Source: Salinarchaeum sp. Harcht-Bsk1 (GTDB lineage: Archaea; Halobacteriota; Halobacteria; Halobacteriales; Salinarchaeaceae). Taken from it: DNA of 64,000 bases. A program made the translations under genes and the position numbers. Location: contig NC_021313.1 of the NCBI RefSeq assembly GCF_000403645.1, positions 1,755,014-1,819,013 on the forward strand. The letters run 5' to 3'. This document shows, in pieces, positions 9,288 to 17,937 of the stretch. Numbering within the stretch: the stretch's first letter is position 1; each line of letters starts with the position of its first letter. The notes below the pieces were generated by a model, which made no database searches, had not been told where the DNA came from, and worked only from the letters and a program-made list of their open reading frames with translations.

Positions 9288-9420
9288 TACGTCTGGATCC
9301 CAATGCTGCGCGCAAAACGCTTTCGAAGGGACGGTCGAATTCGGGTCGTGGGGATTCGTTTGCTCGCGACCTCATCGCTGCTGTTCTGGCTTCCGCCGGG
9401 GATCACTCGTCGGCAAACCG

Positions 9421-9837
9421 CTTGGAAGCCCCCTCCCGCTCGCGCTCGCTCGGTCGCTGTGCTCCTCGGCTCGCTGCCGCTCGCCTGTGGTGCTTACTTC
9501 CCGAGCGAACGCGACCGGTCGGCCCCTTCCAGTCCCACCCGATGGTATTCCCACCGATCGCGAAACCCCGGTGGACCACCTCGGCGCGCGCTGCCGCTGG
9601 CTGCGAGCCGCTTTCCGGCGAGCAGCCAGTCGCGCGACACCGTGCGAGGGCCGAGCACCGCAGGCCGGAGGCCGAGGAGCGCAGAAGGCTGGGGAGGAAT
9701 GAGGCTGCGGTTGGGTGGGGCATCGAAAGGGGCCGGGCGGTCGGCGGTCCCCGGGCGAAGTAAGGACCGCAGCCGAGCGCAGCGAGGCGAGGACCGCAAC
9801 GAGCCCCGGGATTCCGAGCGCTCGGGGGCTTTCGGAG
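9421..9837 (+). repeat. Dispersed intergenic element, copy B
   Basis: This copy begins CTTGGAAGCCCCCTCCCGCT and ends CTCGGGGGCTTTCGG. The inner left arm GGCCCCTTCCAGTCCC is at about 9511-9540. The right arm near 9713-9744 has drifted (GGCATCGAAAGGGGCCGGG). The core at 9599-9656 is identical over 58 bases to copy F at 48459-48516. The two core hairpins of copies A and D are replaced here by a short imperfect palindrome near 9657-9680. It lies between the purS promoter and the guaAb stop, 40 bases past that stop. Confidence 0.85.
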
Positions 9838-9876
9838 TTCGAAAGAACGACAGCCGTACTAAAAACTCGCAGCCAG

Positions 9877-10794
9877 TTATTCGTACTCGATCGTCGCGGG
9901 CGGCTTGTGGGTCACGTCGTACACCACCCGCGAGACGTTCGCATTCTCCCCCGTAATCCGCGACTGGATCCGCTGGAGGGTGTCCCAGTCGATCTCCTGG
10001 GCGCGCGCGGTCATCCCGTCGCGGCTCTCGACGCTCCGCACGGAGACGACCCACCCGTGGACCCGGTTGTCGCCCTTCACGCCGGTGGCCTTTCCGATGA
10101 CGGCCGCGAGCGCCTGCCAGGGCTCGTACTCCTCGAGTTCCTCCTCGACGACGTGGTTGGCCTCCCGCGCGACCTCGAGTTTCTCCTCGGTGACCGGACC
10201 GATGATTCGGACCGCGAGCCCTGGGCCGGGGAACGGCATCCGCTCCGAGACCACTTCCTCCAGGTCGAGCGCCCGGGCGACTTCGCGGACCTCGTCCTTG
10301 TAGAGGTCGCGCATCGGCTCGACGATGCCCTCGAAGTCGACGACCTCGGGGAGGCCGCCGACGTTGTGGTGGGACTTGATCGTCCCCTCGGACTCGATGC
10401 GGTCGGGGTAGATCGTCCCCTGGACCAGGTAGTCGGCGTCGACGTCCTTCGCGACCGTCTCGAACTCGCGGATGAACTGCTCGCCGATGATGTGGCGCTT
10501 CTCCTCGGGATCGGTGACGCCGGCGAGTTCCTCGAGGAAGCGCTCGCGCGCGTCGACGATCCGGAGGGAGTCCATATACGCGAACGTCTCCCGAATCTGC
10601 TCGGTCTCGCCCTTGCGCATCAGGCCGGTGTCGACGTAGACCGGCGTGAGCTGGTCGCCGACGGCCTCGTAGGCGAGCGCGGCGGCCGTCGAGGAGTCGA
10701 CGCCCCCCGACAGCGCGATGACGGCGTTGGCGTCGCCGATTTCCTCGTCGATCTCTGCGATCTTCTCGTCGATGAATTCGTCTGCGTTGACCAT
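9877..10794 (-). CDS. guaAb: GMP synthase subunit B (ATP pyrophosphatase)
   Basis: This subunit adenylates XMP and accepts ammonia from the separate GuaAa glutaminase to make GMP. The 305-residue protein carries the PP-loop SGGVDS at 29-34, the family block [15 protein letters not shown], and a C-terminal dimerisation domain ending in [16 protein letters not shown]. Archaea split GMP synthase into two genes, and this length fits subunit B only. The ATG shares one base with the pyrG stop (TAATG), so pyrG and guaAb form an operon. Repeat copy B begins 40 bases past the stop. Confidence 0.97.
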   Translation of the reverse strand: MVNADEFIDEKIAEIDEEIGDANAVIALSGGVDSSTAAALAYEAVGDQLTPVYVDTGLMRKGETEQIRETFAYMDSLRIVDARERFLEELAGVTDPEEKRHIIGEQFIREFETVAKDVDADYLVQGTIYPDRIESEGTIKSHHNVGGLPEVVDFEGIVEPMRDLYKDEVREVARALDLEEVVSERMPFPGPGLAVRIIGPVTEEKLEVAREANHVVEEELEEYEPWQALAAVIGKATGVKGDNRVHGWVVSVRSVESRDGMTARAQEIDWDTLQRIQSRITGENANVSRVVYDVTHKPPATIEYE

Positions 10795-12449
10795 TATGCT
10801 TCGACCTCCTTCGTCCCGATTTCCTCGTCTGCCTGCTCCACGATCGCCTCGACTAGCCCCACGAACGGCGGGCTCGCACGCCCCGGCCGCGAGCGGAACT
10901 CGGGGTGGAACTGCGTGCCGAGGAAGTAGGGGTGGTCCTCCAGTTCCACGATCTCCATCCGGTTCGCCGAGCGCCCGGAGAATTTCAGCCCGGTCTCCTC
11001 GATCCGGTCGATGTACTCCGGATTCACCTCGTAGCGGTGGCGGTGTCGCTCCGTGCAGGAGGTCGTCCCGTAGATCTGGTGGGCGAGGCTGCCGGGCTCG
11101 ATGTCGGTGTCGTGGGCGCCCAGGCGCATCGTGCCGCCCATGTCCTCGACCTCGTACTGCTCGGGGAGGATGTCGATGACGGGGTGGTCCGTGTTCTCGT
11201 CGATCTCGGTGCTGTGGGCGCCCTTCAGCCCAGCGAGATTCCGCGCGGCCTCGATGACCGCCATCTGGAAGCCGAGACAGAGACCGAGGTACGGCACGTC
11301 GTTCTCGCGGGCGTACCGGACGGCGTTGATCTTGCCCTGCGTGCCCCGGGAGCCGAAGCCGCCGGGGACGATGATGCCGTCGACGTCGTCGAGCTCGTCG
11401 GTGACGCCGTCGGCCAGGCTCTCGCTGTGGATCCACGTCCGATTCACCTCCACGCCGGCCTCCATGCCGGCGTGCTTGAGCGCCTCGTGGATGGAGATGT
11501 AGGCGTCCTCGAGGCCGTACTTCCCGACGAGCGCGACCTCGATCTCGCCCGATTTCTCGCGAGTCACGAGGTTGCGCCACTCGTTCTCGCGCTGCCCTGG
11601 CGGGAGCGCGGCCTCGGCGAGGCCGAGTCGTTCCATCACGTACTCGTCGAGGCCCTCTTCCTCGACCATCAGCGGGACCTCGTAGATGTCCTCGACGTCG
11701 GGGTTCGAGAACACGGCGTCGGTCGGCACGTCACAGAACAGGGCGATCTTCTCGCGGGTCTCCTCCTCGAGGCGATCCTCGCACCTGCCGACGAGGACGT
11801 CGGGCTGGAGACCGATCGAGCGGAGTTCCTTGACGGAGTGCTGGGTCGGCTTGGTCTTCTGCTCGCCGTTCTTCGAGTAGGGGACGAGCGTGACGTGCGT
11901 GAAGAGAATGTCCTCCTCGTCTTCCTCGTGGGCGAACTGGCGCAGGGCCTCGAGGTACTGCATCCCCTCGATGTCCCCCACGGTCCCGCCGACCTCGACG
12001 ATGCAGACGTCGGTGCCCTCCGCCGCCTCCCGGATCCGGCGCTTGATGTCGTCGGTGACGTGTGGGATGATCTGGACGGTCTTCCCGAGGTAGTCCCCCG
12101 CCCGCTCGGCCTCGACGACGTGCTGGTAGACTTTCCCCGTCGTGACGTTGTGGTCGGAGGTCATCTCCTCGTCGAGGAACCGCTCGTAGTTCCCCAGGTC
12201 GAGGTCGACCTCGCCGCCGTCCGAGAGGACGTACACCTCGCCGTGCTCGAAGGGATTCATCGTCCCCGCGTCGACGTTGAGATAGGGGTCGACCTTCACC
12301 GCGGTGACGTCGAACCCGGCGTTCTTGAGGAGCCGGCCGGTGCTCGCGGCCGTGATCCCCTTGCCGAGTCCCGACATGACGCCGCCGGTGACGAAGATGA
12401 ACTTGTTCCCCAGTGAGGGGTCGTAATCAGTCGTGGACTCCGTCGGCAT
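10794..12449 (-). CDS. pyrG: CTP synthase
   Basis: PyrG aminates UTP to CTP using glutamine and ATP. The 551-residue protein has the synthetase domain with [20 protein letters not shown] (17-36), and a class I glutaminase domain with the nucleophile cysteine in [11 protein letters not shown] and the catalytic FHPEF motif. Length is standard. A T-rich GGTTTTTGCGG about 27 bases upstream supports the ATG at 12449. A 24-bp tandem repeat lies further upstream and happens to stay open in the pyrG frame. Co-transcription with guaAb links pyrimidine and purine nucleotide synthesis. Confidence 0.97.
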   Translation of the reverse strand: MPTESTTDYDPSLGNKFIFVTGGVMSGLGKGITAASTGRLLKNAGFDVTAVKVDPYLNVDAGTMNPFEHGEVYVLSDGGEVDLDLGNYERFLDEEMTSDHNVTTGKVYQHVVEAERAGDYLGKTVQIIPHVTDDIKRRIREAAEGTDVCIVEVGGTVGDIEGMQYLEALRQFAHEEDEEDILFTHVTLVPYSKNGEQKTKPTQHSVKELRSIGLQPDVLVGRCEDRLEEETREKIALFCDVPTDAVFSNPDVEDIYEVPLMVEEEGLDEYVMERLGLAEAALPPGQRENEWRNLVTREKSGEIEVALVGKYGLEDAYISIHEALKHAGMEAGVEVNRTWIHSESLADGVTDELDDVDGIIVPGGFGSRGTQGKINAVRYARENDVPYLGLCLGFQMAVIEAARNLAGLKGAHSTEIDENTDHPVIDILPEQYEVEDMGGTMRLGAHDTDIEPGSLAHQIYGTTSCTERHRHRYEVNPEYIDRIEETGLKFSGRSANRMEIVELEDHPYFLGTQFHPEFRSRPGRASPPFVGLVEAIVEQADEEIGTKEVEA

Positions 12450-12534
12450 ACTCAGGGTGGGTCGGGGGCCGCAAAAACCGTTTCGGAGCGGGTGGGTCGC
12501 TGGTCGTCCGCGCACGTTTGCCACGCCGGCCGTC

Positions 12535-12654
12535 TCGCCAATCACCACGCTAGCTGCTTCGCCAATCGGCACGCCAGCCATCTCGCCAATCACCACGCTA
12601 GCTGCTTCGCCAATCGGCACGCCAGCCATCTCGCCAATCTGCACCCACTGGCTG
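12535..12654 (+). repeat. Five tandem 24-bp units upstream of pyrG
   Basis: Units of 24 bases start at 12535, 12559, 12583, 12607 and 12631. Each opens TCGCCAATC. Two unit types alternate: one continues ACCACGCTAGCTGCT, the other GGCACGCCAGCCATC. Units 1-2 are repeated exactly as units 3-4, a 48-bp higher-order repeat, and unit 5 is degenerate. The array lies about 85 bases before the pyrG start, outside the core promoter, and about 110 bases before the divergent membrane gene. Confidence 0.85.
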
Positions 12655-12791
12655 CGCCAGCGACGCCCCGCGATTCGCTCCAGTGCCCGAACTACCGATG
12701 TGGGCGTCTTCGCCGGCCGTCCCTGTGGGAACGGGGTTGATATCTCGGCGCTACCAAAGAAAATATGCTGCTCGGTAGAAATCGCCATTCC

Positions 12792-13325
12792 ATGGAACTA
12801 CTTCCAGTGCTCGGAGCCGTCCTGGGCGACGCGAGCGTGCTCGCGTCGGGCGATCTACTGCTCCAGAACACCGGCGGCTTCGAGCAGGAACAGTACACCA
12901 ACCGGGCGACGCCTGGCAGCTCCTTCGTCGCGACGCTTGTGGTCGGTGCGCTCTTGATCGGGCTTGCCAACGACTACGTCACCGAGATCGCCGAGTACAT
13001 CGAGAACAAGCCGGTCGCGAGCTTCGCGTGGGGGGTCGGCGCGATGATCGGATTCGTCGTCGTGTTCGTGCTCCTCGCGATCACTGTCGTCGGACTGATC
13101 GTCGCGATCCCGCTCGCCTTCGTGTTCGTCTTCGTCGCGATCGCCGGCAACGTCCTCGCGTTCATCGCCGTCACCGAGCAGTTCGTCGACGAGCGGTGGG
13201 TTGCGCTGCTGGTCGCCGCGGTCGTCACTGCAGTGCTGAACGCCATCCCCGGCGTCGGCAGCCTCGTGAGCTTCGTCATCGGCAGCATCGGCCTCGGCGC
13301 CGTCGTCCGCCACTGGTACACCTGA
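12792..13325 (+). CDS. Small membrane protein, unknown function
   Basis: The 177-residue protein has one hydrophobic segment near residues 45-60, a charged stretch ([14 protein letters not shown]), then two long hydrophobic segments and a shorter C-terminal pair with [20 protein letters not shown]. This is like the membrane tail found in bactofilin-related archaeal proteins, but no bactofilin domain is present. An A/T-rich element (AAAGAAAATAT) lies 27-30 bases before the ATG at 12792, so I prefer it to the in-frame ATG at 12765. The gene is divergent from pyrG. The function is unknown. Confidence 0.65.
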   Translation: MELLPVLGAVLGDASVLASGDLLLQNTGGFEQEQYTNRATPGSSFVATLVVGALLIGLANDYVTEIAEYIENKPVASFAWGVGAMIGFVVVFVLLAITVVGLIVAIPLAFVFVFVAIAGNVLAFIAVTEQFVDERWVALLVAAVVTAVLNAIPGVGSLVSFVIGSIGLGAVVRHWYT

Positions 13326-13394
13326 GTCGCGAGCGGCCGCTGTCTGCCATTCGCCGGCCCACACGACTTTTGGTACTCGCTTCGTAGTTCATCT

Positions 13395-14480
13395 ATGGAT
13401 ATCGCCGACCTCGCCGACGACTTCACCGCGCGCGACTGGCAGCGCACCGAACCGGATCCCGACGACCCCCTGCGCTTCGCCATGATCGGCCTCGGCTGGT
13501 GGACCGTCGAAGAGATGCTCCCGGCCGTCGCCGCCGAACCGGGCATCGAGACCACCGTCCTGGTCTCCTCGACCGCCGAGAAGGCCGAGCGCGTCGCGAG
13601 CGAGACGCACACCGACGCCGTCGGCATCGACTACGACGCCTTCCACGACGGCGCGGCCGCCGAGGAGTACGACGCCGCCTACGTTTGCACGCCGAACGCG
13701 CTCCACCTGCCCTACGTCGAGACGGCTTCGGAGCTGGACAAGGCCGTGCTCTGTGAGAAGCCCCTCGAGTCGACCGCCGAGCGCGCGGAGCGGCTGGTCG
13801 CGGCCGCCGAGGGCATCCCGATCATGACCGCCTACCGGATGCACACCGATCCCGCCATCCGGGTCGCCAAGCGCCTCTACGAGGAGGGCGCCATCGGCGA
13901 CCCCGTCGCCGTCCAGGGCCACATGACCCAGGACGTGCTCTACATCGCCGGCGCGGATAGCTGGCGGTTGAACCCCGACCTCGCCGGCCCGGGCGCCTCC
14001 GTCACCGACCTCGGTATCTACCCGATCAACACCGCCAGGTTCGTGCTCGACCGTGAGCCCGTCGCCGCCCAGGCCACGATGACCTCCTCCCACGAGGCCT
14101 TCGAGGACGTCCCCGACGAGGTCGCGAACTTCCTGATCGAGTACGAGGGGGACGTGACGGGCTCCTACACCGCCTCCCAGCACGCACAGCTCTCGGGCTC
14201 GCTACGCATCATCGGCACCGAGGGCGAACTCCGACTCGAACCCGCCTTCTTCAACGACGATCGCGCCCGGCTCCACTACCGGACCGGCGAGGCAGGCATC
14301 TCCGAACAGACGATCACCTTCCCCACCGTCGACCAGATGCAGGTCGAGGCCGCGTACTTCGCGGACTGTCTGCGCGACGGCCGCGAAATCGAGGCCGACG
14401 CCGCCCACGGACTGGTGGACATGCGAGCGATCGAGGCGGTGTACGAGGCGGCCGAGCGCGGGGAGCGGGTGGCGGTCTGA
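13395..14480 (+). CDS. gfo6: Gfo/Idh/MocA oxidoreductase, likely D-xylose 1-dehydrogenase
   Basis: The 361-residue protein has the NAD(P) motif FAMIGLGWWTVEEMLPAV (29-46), the EKP signature at 121-123, and a C-terminal beta-sheet domain with SGSLRIIGTEGELRLEP. The opening, with DxxxRDWQ and then IGLGWWT, resembles haloarchaeal NADP-dependent D-xylose 1-dehydrogenase (Gfo6/XacA), which feeds the oxidative pentose pathway. No other pathway gene is nearby, so glucose-fructose or other sugar substrates remain possible. The gene is monocistronic. The A/T-rich ACTTTTGG about 30 bases before the ATG is a possible TATA element. Confidence 0.78.
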   Translation: MDIADLADDFTARDWQRTEPDPDDPLRFAMIGLGWWTVEEMLPAVAAEPGIETTVLVSSTAEKAERVASETHTDAVGIDYDAFHDGAAAEEYDAAYVCTPNALHLPYVETASELDKAVLCEKPLESTAERAERLVAAAEGIPIMTAYRMHTDPAIRVAKRLYEEGAIGDPVAVQGHMTQDVLYIAGADSWRLNPDLAGPGASVTDLGIYPINTARFVLDREPVAAQATMTSSHEAFEDVPDEVANFLIEYEGDVTGSYTASQHAQLSGSLRIIGTEGELRLEPAFFNDDRARLHYRTGEAGISEQTITFPTVDQMQVEAAYFADCLRDGREIEADAAHGLVDMRAIEAVYEAAERGERVAV

Positions 14481-14812
14481 AGCGCCCCGGGTTGACTCGA
14501 CTGGCGCTGTATCGACCGGACCGACTCGACGGGCTCTCATCCGATCCGACTTCGAGTAGCAACGAGCGCCATCCGGGCCGCGGCGACGACCTGGTGATCG
14601 GCCACGATCCGCCAGTGCTAGCGACGGTCGGCCCAGCAACGAGCCACGAATTGCACGCGTATCATCGACGCACCTGCAAATGGGTGCGTGCGGCGATCCC
14701 AGGGCGATCGCCGGACCCGATCGGTTTCCGTCCGCCTGAACGACAGGTAATCGCAAGCAGACGTTCGTAAACCGGCCATAACAAAGGGTGGTTCCTGCTT
14801 GGCTCGGTGTAC
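14481..14812 (+). other. Intergenic gap, no gene seen
   Basis: No plausible coding frame, tRNA or member of the repeat family is visible in this 332-base gap. There is a small hairpin at 14668-14689 (arms ACGCACC and GGTGCGT, loop TGCAAATG). A TATA-like CCATAACAAAG near 14776 probably drives the phosphatase-superfamily gene. Confidence 0.5.
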
Positions 14813-16609
14813 ATGTCGGACGGAACTTGCGATGGACTACGGACGCTCCTGATCGGCATCGACGGGGCGTCCCACGAGGTGCTCGCCGAGCGTGGCGAGT
14901 CGGTGGTGCCGAATCTCACCGCGTTGCTCGACCGGGGGTCTTCGGGGGCACTCGAGTCCCAGATTCCGCCGTGGACGCCGAGCGCGTGGCCCTCGCTGTA
15001 CACCGGCGTCAATCCCGGCAAACACGGTGTCTACGGCTTTTTGGCCTTCGAGGGGTACGACTGGGACGTCGTCGACTACGCCGACGTCAAGGCCCACGCG
15101 CTCTGGGAGTTGCTTTCCGAACGCGGCTTCACGAGCGTCGTCGTCAACGTCCCCGTCACGCACCCGCCGACGGCGTTCGACGGTGCGCTCGTTCCGGGCT
15201 ATACCTCGCCGGAGTCGCCGACCTGTCACCCGTCTGGACTGCTCGCAGATCTCGAGGCCGAACTCGGCGACTACCGCGTCTACGACGACTCGACGGATCC
15301 GAGCGACGATCGCGCGGAGCGGATCGAGAGCTACGAACGCCTGCTCGCCTCGCGGGGGGAAGCGTTCCGCTATCTCGCGGACAGATTCGACCCCGACTTC
15401 GGCTTTCTCCAGTTCCAGCAGACCGACACCGTCTTTCACGAATCCCCGGAGGACGATCGGGTCGTCGACGCCGTCTACGCGGCTGCCGACCGCGAAATCG
15501 GCGCGACGATCGAGGCCTGCGACCCCGACGTCGTGCTCGTCGCCAGCGACCACGGGATCGGCCCCTACGACGGCCACGAGTTCCGCGCGAACAGCTTCCT
15601 CCGCGACCGCGGCGACGTGGCGACCACCGTCGGCGAGGGCGGGATGCCCAGCTGGACCTCGATCGCCCGGAACCGGCTCCAGGGAGACCCTGCCGGTGGT
15701 GCTGGGGATGCCGACGGCAGCGCGGACGCCAGCGGCAATTCAGCCGCAAACGGCACCGCTGGCGCGACCGCACTCGAACGCTCCCTCGCCGTTGCGGCTC
15801 GCGTCGGTGTGACCAGCCAGCGCATCGAGCGGGTCGTCAAGCGACTCGGGATCGAGGACCTCGTGTTGCGGATTGCGCCGGCAGACGCGGTTCGCGCGGC
15901 CGCCGAGCAGGTCGACTTCCCCGCCTCTCGGGCCTACGTCCGCGACCGCATCGAACTCGGCGTCCGGATCAACCTCGAGGGCCGCGAGCCCGAGGGCGTC
16001 GTCCCGCCCGCCGAGTACGACGCCGTCCGATCCGAACTGGTCGACGCCCTGTCCGCGGTCGAGACGCCCGACGGCGAGCCCGTCTTCGAGGCCGTTCGAC
16101 CGCGCGAGGCGGTGTTCGACGGCCCGTACCTGGAGGACGCTCCTGACGTGGTCGTCGTTCCGAACGAGTTCGACCAGTTCCTCTCGGCGTCGCTCCACGA
16201 CGAGCAGTTCGGGCCACCGAGCGAGCCGTGGAACCACAAGCTCGACGGGCTGATCGCGGTCGCTGGCGACGTCGATACGTCGGTCTCGCTCGCCGACAGG
16301 TTCCGTGCCACCGCCGACGGGTCTCGGACCGCCGCCGATTCGCCCGCGGCAGGTGACGGTTCTCCCACCGGCGATACCCATCGCGAAGCCGCCCACCTCT
16401 TCGACGTGGCACCGACGGTGCTCGCGACGTTCGGTCTTCCCGCTGCCGAACGCATGGACGGCGACGTGCTCCCCGTCGTCGAACCGGCGGGCGTCGAACG
16501 GTATCCGGACTACGATCCTGCTGCAGACGGGCCCGCTGGGGCGCCGGCCGCGACCGAGGAATCGGCCGTCGAGGACCGACTTGCCGACCTGGGGTATCTC
16601 GAACGATGA
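14813..16609 (+). CDS. Alkaline-phosphatase-superfamily phosphodiesterase-like protein
   Basis: The 598-residue protein starts with the metal-binding core LLIGIDGAS (Asp18) and the nucleophile region WTPSAWPSLYTGVNPGKHG at about 54-72, as in type I phosphodiesterase/nucleotide pyrophosphatases. A second metal block reads LVASDHGIGPYDGHEFR. No signal peptide is visible, so it is probably cytoplasmic. Two Ala/Gly/Asp-rich inserts interrupt the fold, near residues 285-310 and 500-530. Relatives often sit in surface-polysaccharide loci. The stop overlaps the ATG of the acyltransferase-like gene by four bases. GTG 14807 is an alternative start. The substrate is unknown. Confidence 0.8.
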   Translation: MSDGTCDGLRTLLIGIDGASHEVLAERGESVVPNLTALLDRGSSGALESQIPPWTPSAWPSLYTGVNPGKHGVYGFLAFEGYDWDVVDYADVKAHALWELLSERGFTSVVVNVPVTHPPTAFDGALVPGYTSPESPTCHPSGLLADLEAELGDYRVYDDSTDPSDDRAERIESYERLLASRGEAFRYLADRFDPDFGFLQFQQTDTVFHESPEDDRVVDAVYAAADREIGATIEACDPDVVLVASDHGIGPYDGHEFRANSFLRDRGDVATTVGEGGMPSWTSIARNRLQGDPAGGAGDADGSADASGNSAANGTAGATALERSLAVAARVGVTSQRIERVVKRLGIEDLVLRIAPADAVRAAAEQVDFPASRAYVRDRIELGVRINLEGREPEGVVPPAEYDAVRSELVDALSAVETPDGEPVFEAVRPREAVFDGPYLEDAPDVVVVPNEFDQFLSASLHDEQFGPPSEPWNHKLDGLIAVAGDVDTSVSLADRFRATADGSRTAADSPAAGDGSPTGDTHREAAHLFDVAPTVLATFGLPAAERMDGDVLPVVEPAGVERYPDYDPAADGPAGAPAATEESAVEDRLADLGYLER

Positions 16610-17604
16610 GCGTCGAGTCGACACTCCTGCGTGATCCCGCCGAGTGGAACGCGCTGGTCGATCGATCGGAGGAGACGACGCCGTTCCACCGCTACGAGGC
16701 CCTGGAGGTGATCGCCGACCACTCCGGGACGACACTGTACCCCTACGCCGCCTACAAGGGGCAGGAGCCGGTCGGGCTGTTCCCCGTCTTCGCGCTCCGA
16801 AGGGGCCCGCTGCGGACCGTCTTCTCGCCGCCGCCCGACCTGGAGATCAGCTACCTCGGCCCCGCTCGGCTCGACGGCCACGGCGCCAAGCAGCGCAAGG
16901 CCGAGAAGCGGCACCGCCGCTTCGTGGAGTCGGTCGTCGACGAGATCGAGACCGAGATCGGTCCGCACTACGCCCACGTCCGCGCCGGCACCGACTACGA
17001 CGATCCGCGGCCGCTCATCTGGAACGACTTCGAGCCGACGCCTCGCTACACCTACCACGTCGACCTCACGCCGGACGTCGACGACCTGTTCATGTCCTTC
17101 AGCAGCGACGTCCGGCGGAACGTCCGCAATGCCGAGGAATTCGACTACGAAATCGCCGAGGGTGGACCGGCTGCCGTCGAGCGAATCGTCCGGAGCGTCC
17201 AGAAGCGTCACGCCGAGCAGGGCGTCTCCTACAACGTCACGCCCGCGTTCGCGAGGGATCTCCAGCGAATCATGCCCGAGGGCGTCGTCAGAGCCTACAC
17301 CTGCGAACTCCGCGGCGAGTTCGTCGGCGGCAAACTGACGCTCGAGGACGACGAGACCTGTTACGGCTGGCAGACGGCGTCCGACCTCGACGTCGACCTT
17401 CCCGTCTCGGACCTCCTCGACTGGACGGTCATGCAGCGTGCCAGAGAGCGCGGGCTGACCAGAATGGACCTGATCGGGGCGAACAAGCAGCGGCTCTGTG
17501 GCTACAAGGCGAAGTTCAACCCGGCTGTGCAGACCCACTACAGTCTCGAAGTGAGTTCGCCGGCCACGGACGCGATCAAGGCAGTGTACAAGCGGCTCCG
17601 GTGA
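16606..17604 (+). CDS. FemAB/BioF2-like GNAT acyltransferase
   Basis: The 332-residue protein has the double-GNAT pattern of FemAB/BioF2-type acyltransferases: an N-terminal half with YAAYKGQEPVGLFPVFALRRG, and a C-terminal half with SFSSDVRRNVRNAEEF and later GKLTLEDDETCYGWQTASD and MDLIGANKQRLCGYKAKFNP. Such enzymes move an amino-acyl or acyl group onto a sugar or peptide. Archaea lack peptidoglycan, so the acceptor is probably a cell-surface glycan or lipid; that is inference. It overlaps the phosphatase-superfamily gene by four bases, so the two form one operon and perhaps one pathway. Confidence 0.78.
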   Translation: MSVESTLLRDPAEWNALVDRSEETTPFHRYEALEVIADHSGTTLYPYAAYKGQEPVGLFPVFALRRGPLRTVFSPPPDLEISYLGPARLDGHGAKQRKAEKRHRRFVESVVDEIETEIGPHYAHVRAGTDYDDPRPLIWNDFEPTPRYTYHVDLTPDVDDLFMSFSSDVRRNVRNAEEFDYEIAEGGPAAVERIVRSVQKRHAEQGVSYNVTPAFARDLQRIMPEGVVRAYTCELRGEFVGGKLTLEDDETCYGWQTASDLDVDLPVSDLLDWTVMQRARERGLTRMDLIGANKQRLCGYKAKFNPAVQTHYSLEVSSPATDAIKAVYKRLR

Positions 17605-17937
17605 GGCCGTTCGGTCGGTAGGATCCTTCTAAACCGATATATTGCCGCCGAGGATCTGTGAGGATACGATCGGTACCCACATCGAGGTGACCGATCACGA
17701 ACGCTCGCTCGTCGAATCCTCACAGGGTCCATTCCAGTCACCTCCCGGATTGCGCCGACTCCCGCAGTGCATGTTTGCTGTACTATAACAAAGTCGCTCT
17801 CACGGCGTGCACGGAGTACCCGCAGTCGCTCCCCGGAAGCGAGTGATTGCCGCTCCATCCATGTGTCCCCTCACCGGTTTCCCCGACCGTACCGACGCCG
17901 AAAACAGAATATACCCCGATCGCAGGCGGTGTGGACC
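17605..17937 (+). other. Intergenic gap with a 10-bp inverted repeat
   Basis: No gene was found. CTGTGAGGAT at 17656-17665 and its complement ATCCTCACAG at 17716-17725 form a perfect 10-bp inverted repeat with a 50-base spacer, possibly a regulator site or a terminator stem. An element TACTATAACAAAG near 17778 and the TATA-like GAATATAC near 17905-17912 may be promoters; the second is about 30 bases before the PKD gene start. Confidence 0.5.

Noticed and set aside
10905-12416. Open frame of about 500 codons opposite pyrG
   Set aside because: Antisense of CTP synthase, without family features or a promoter.
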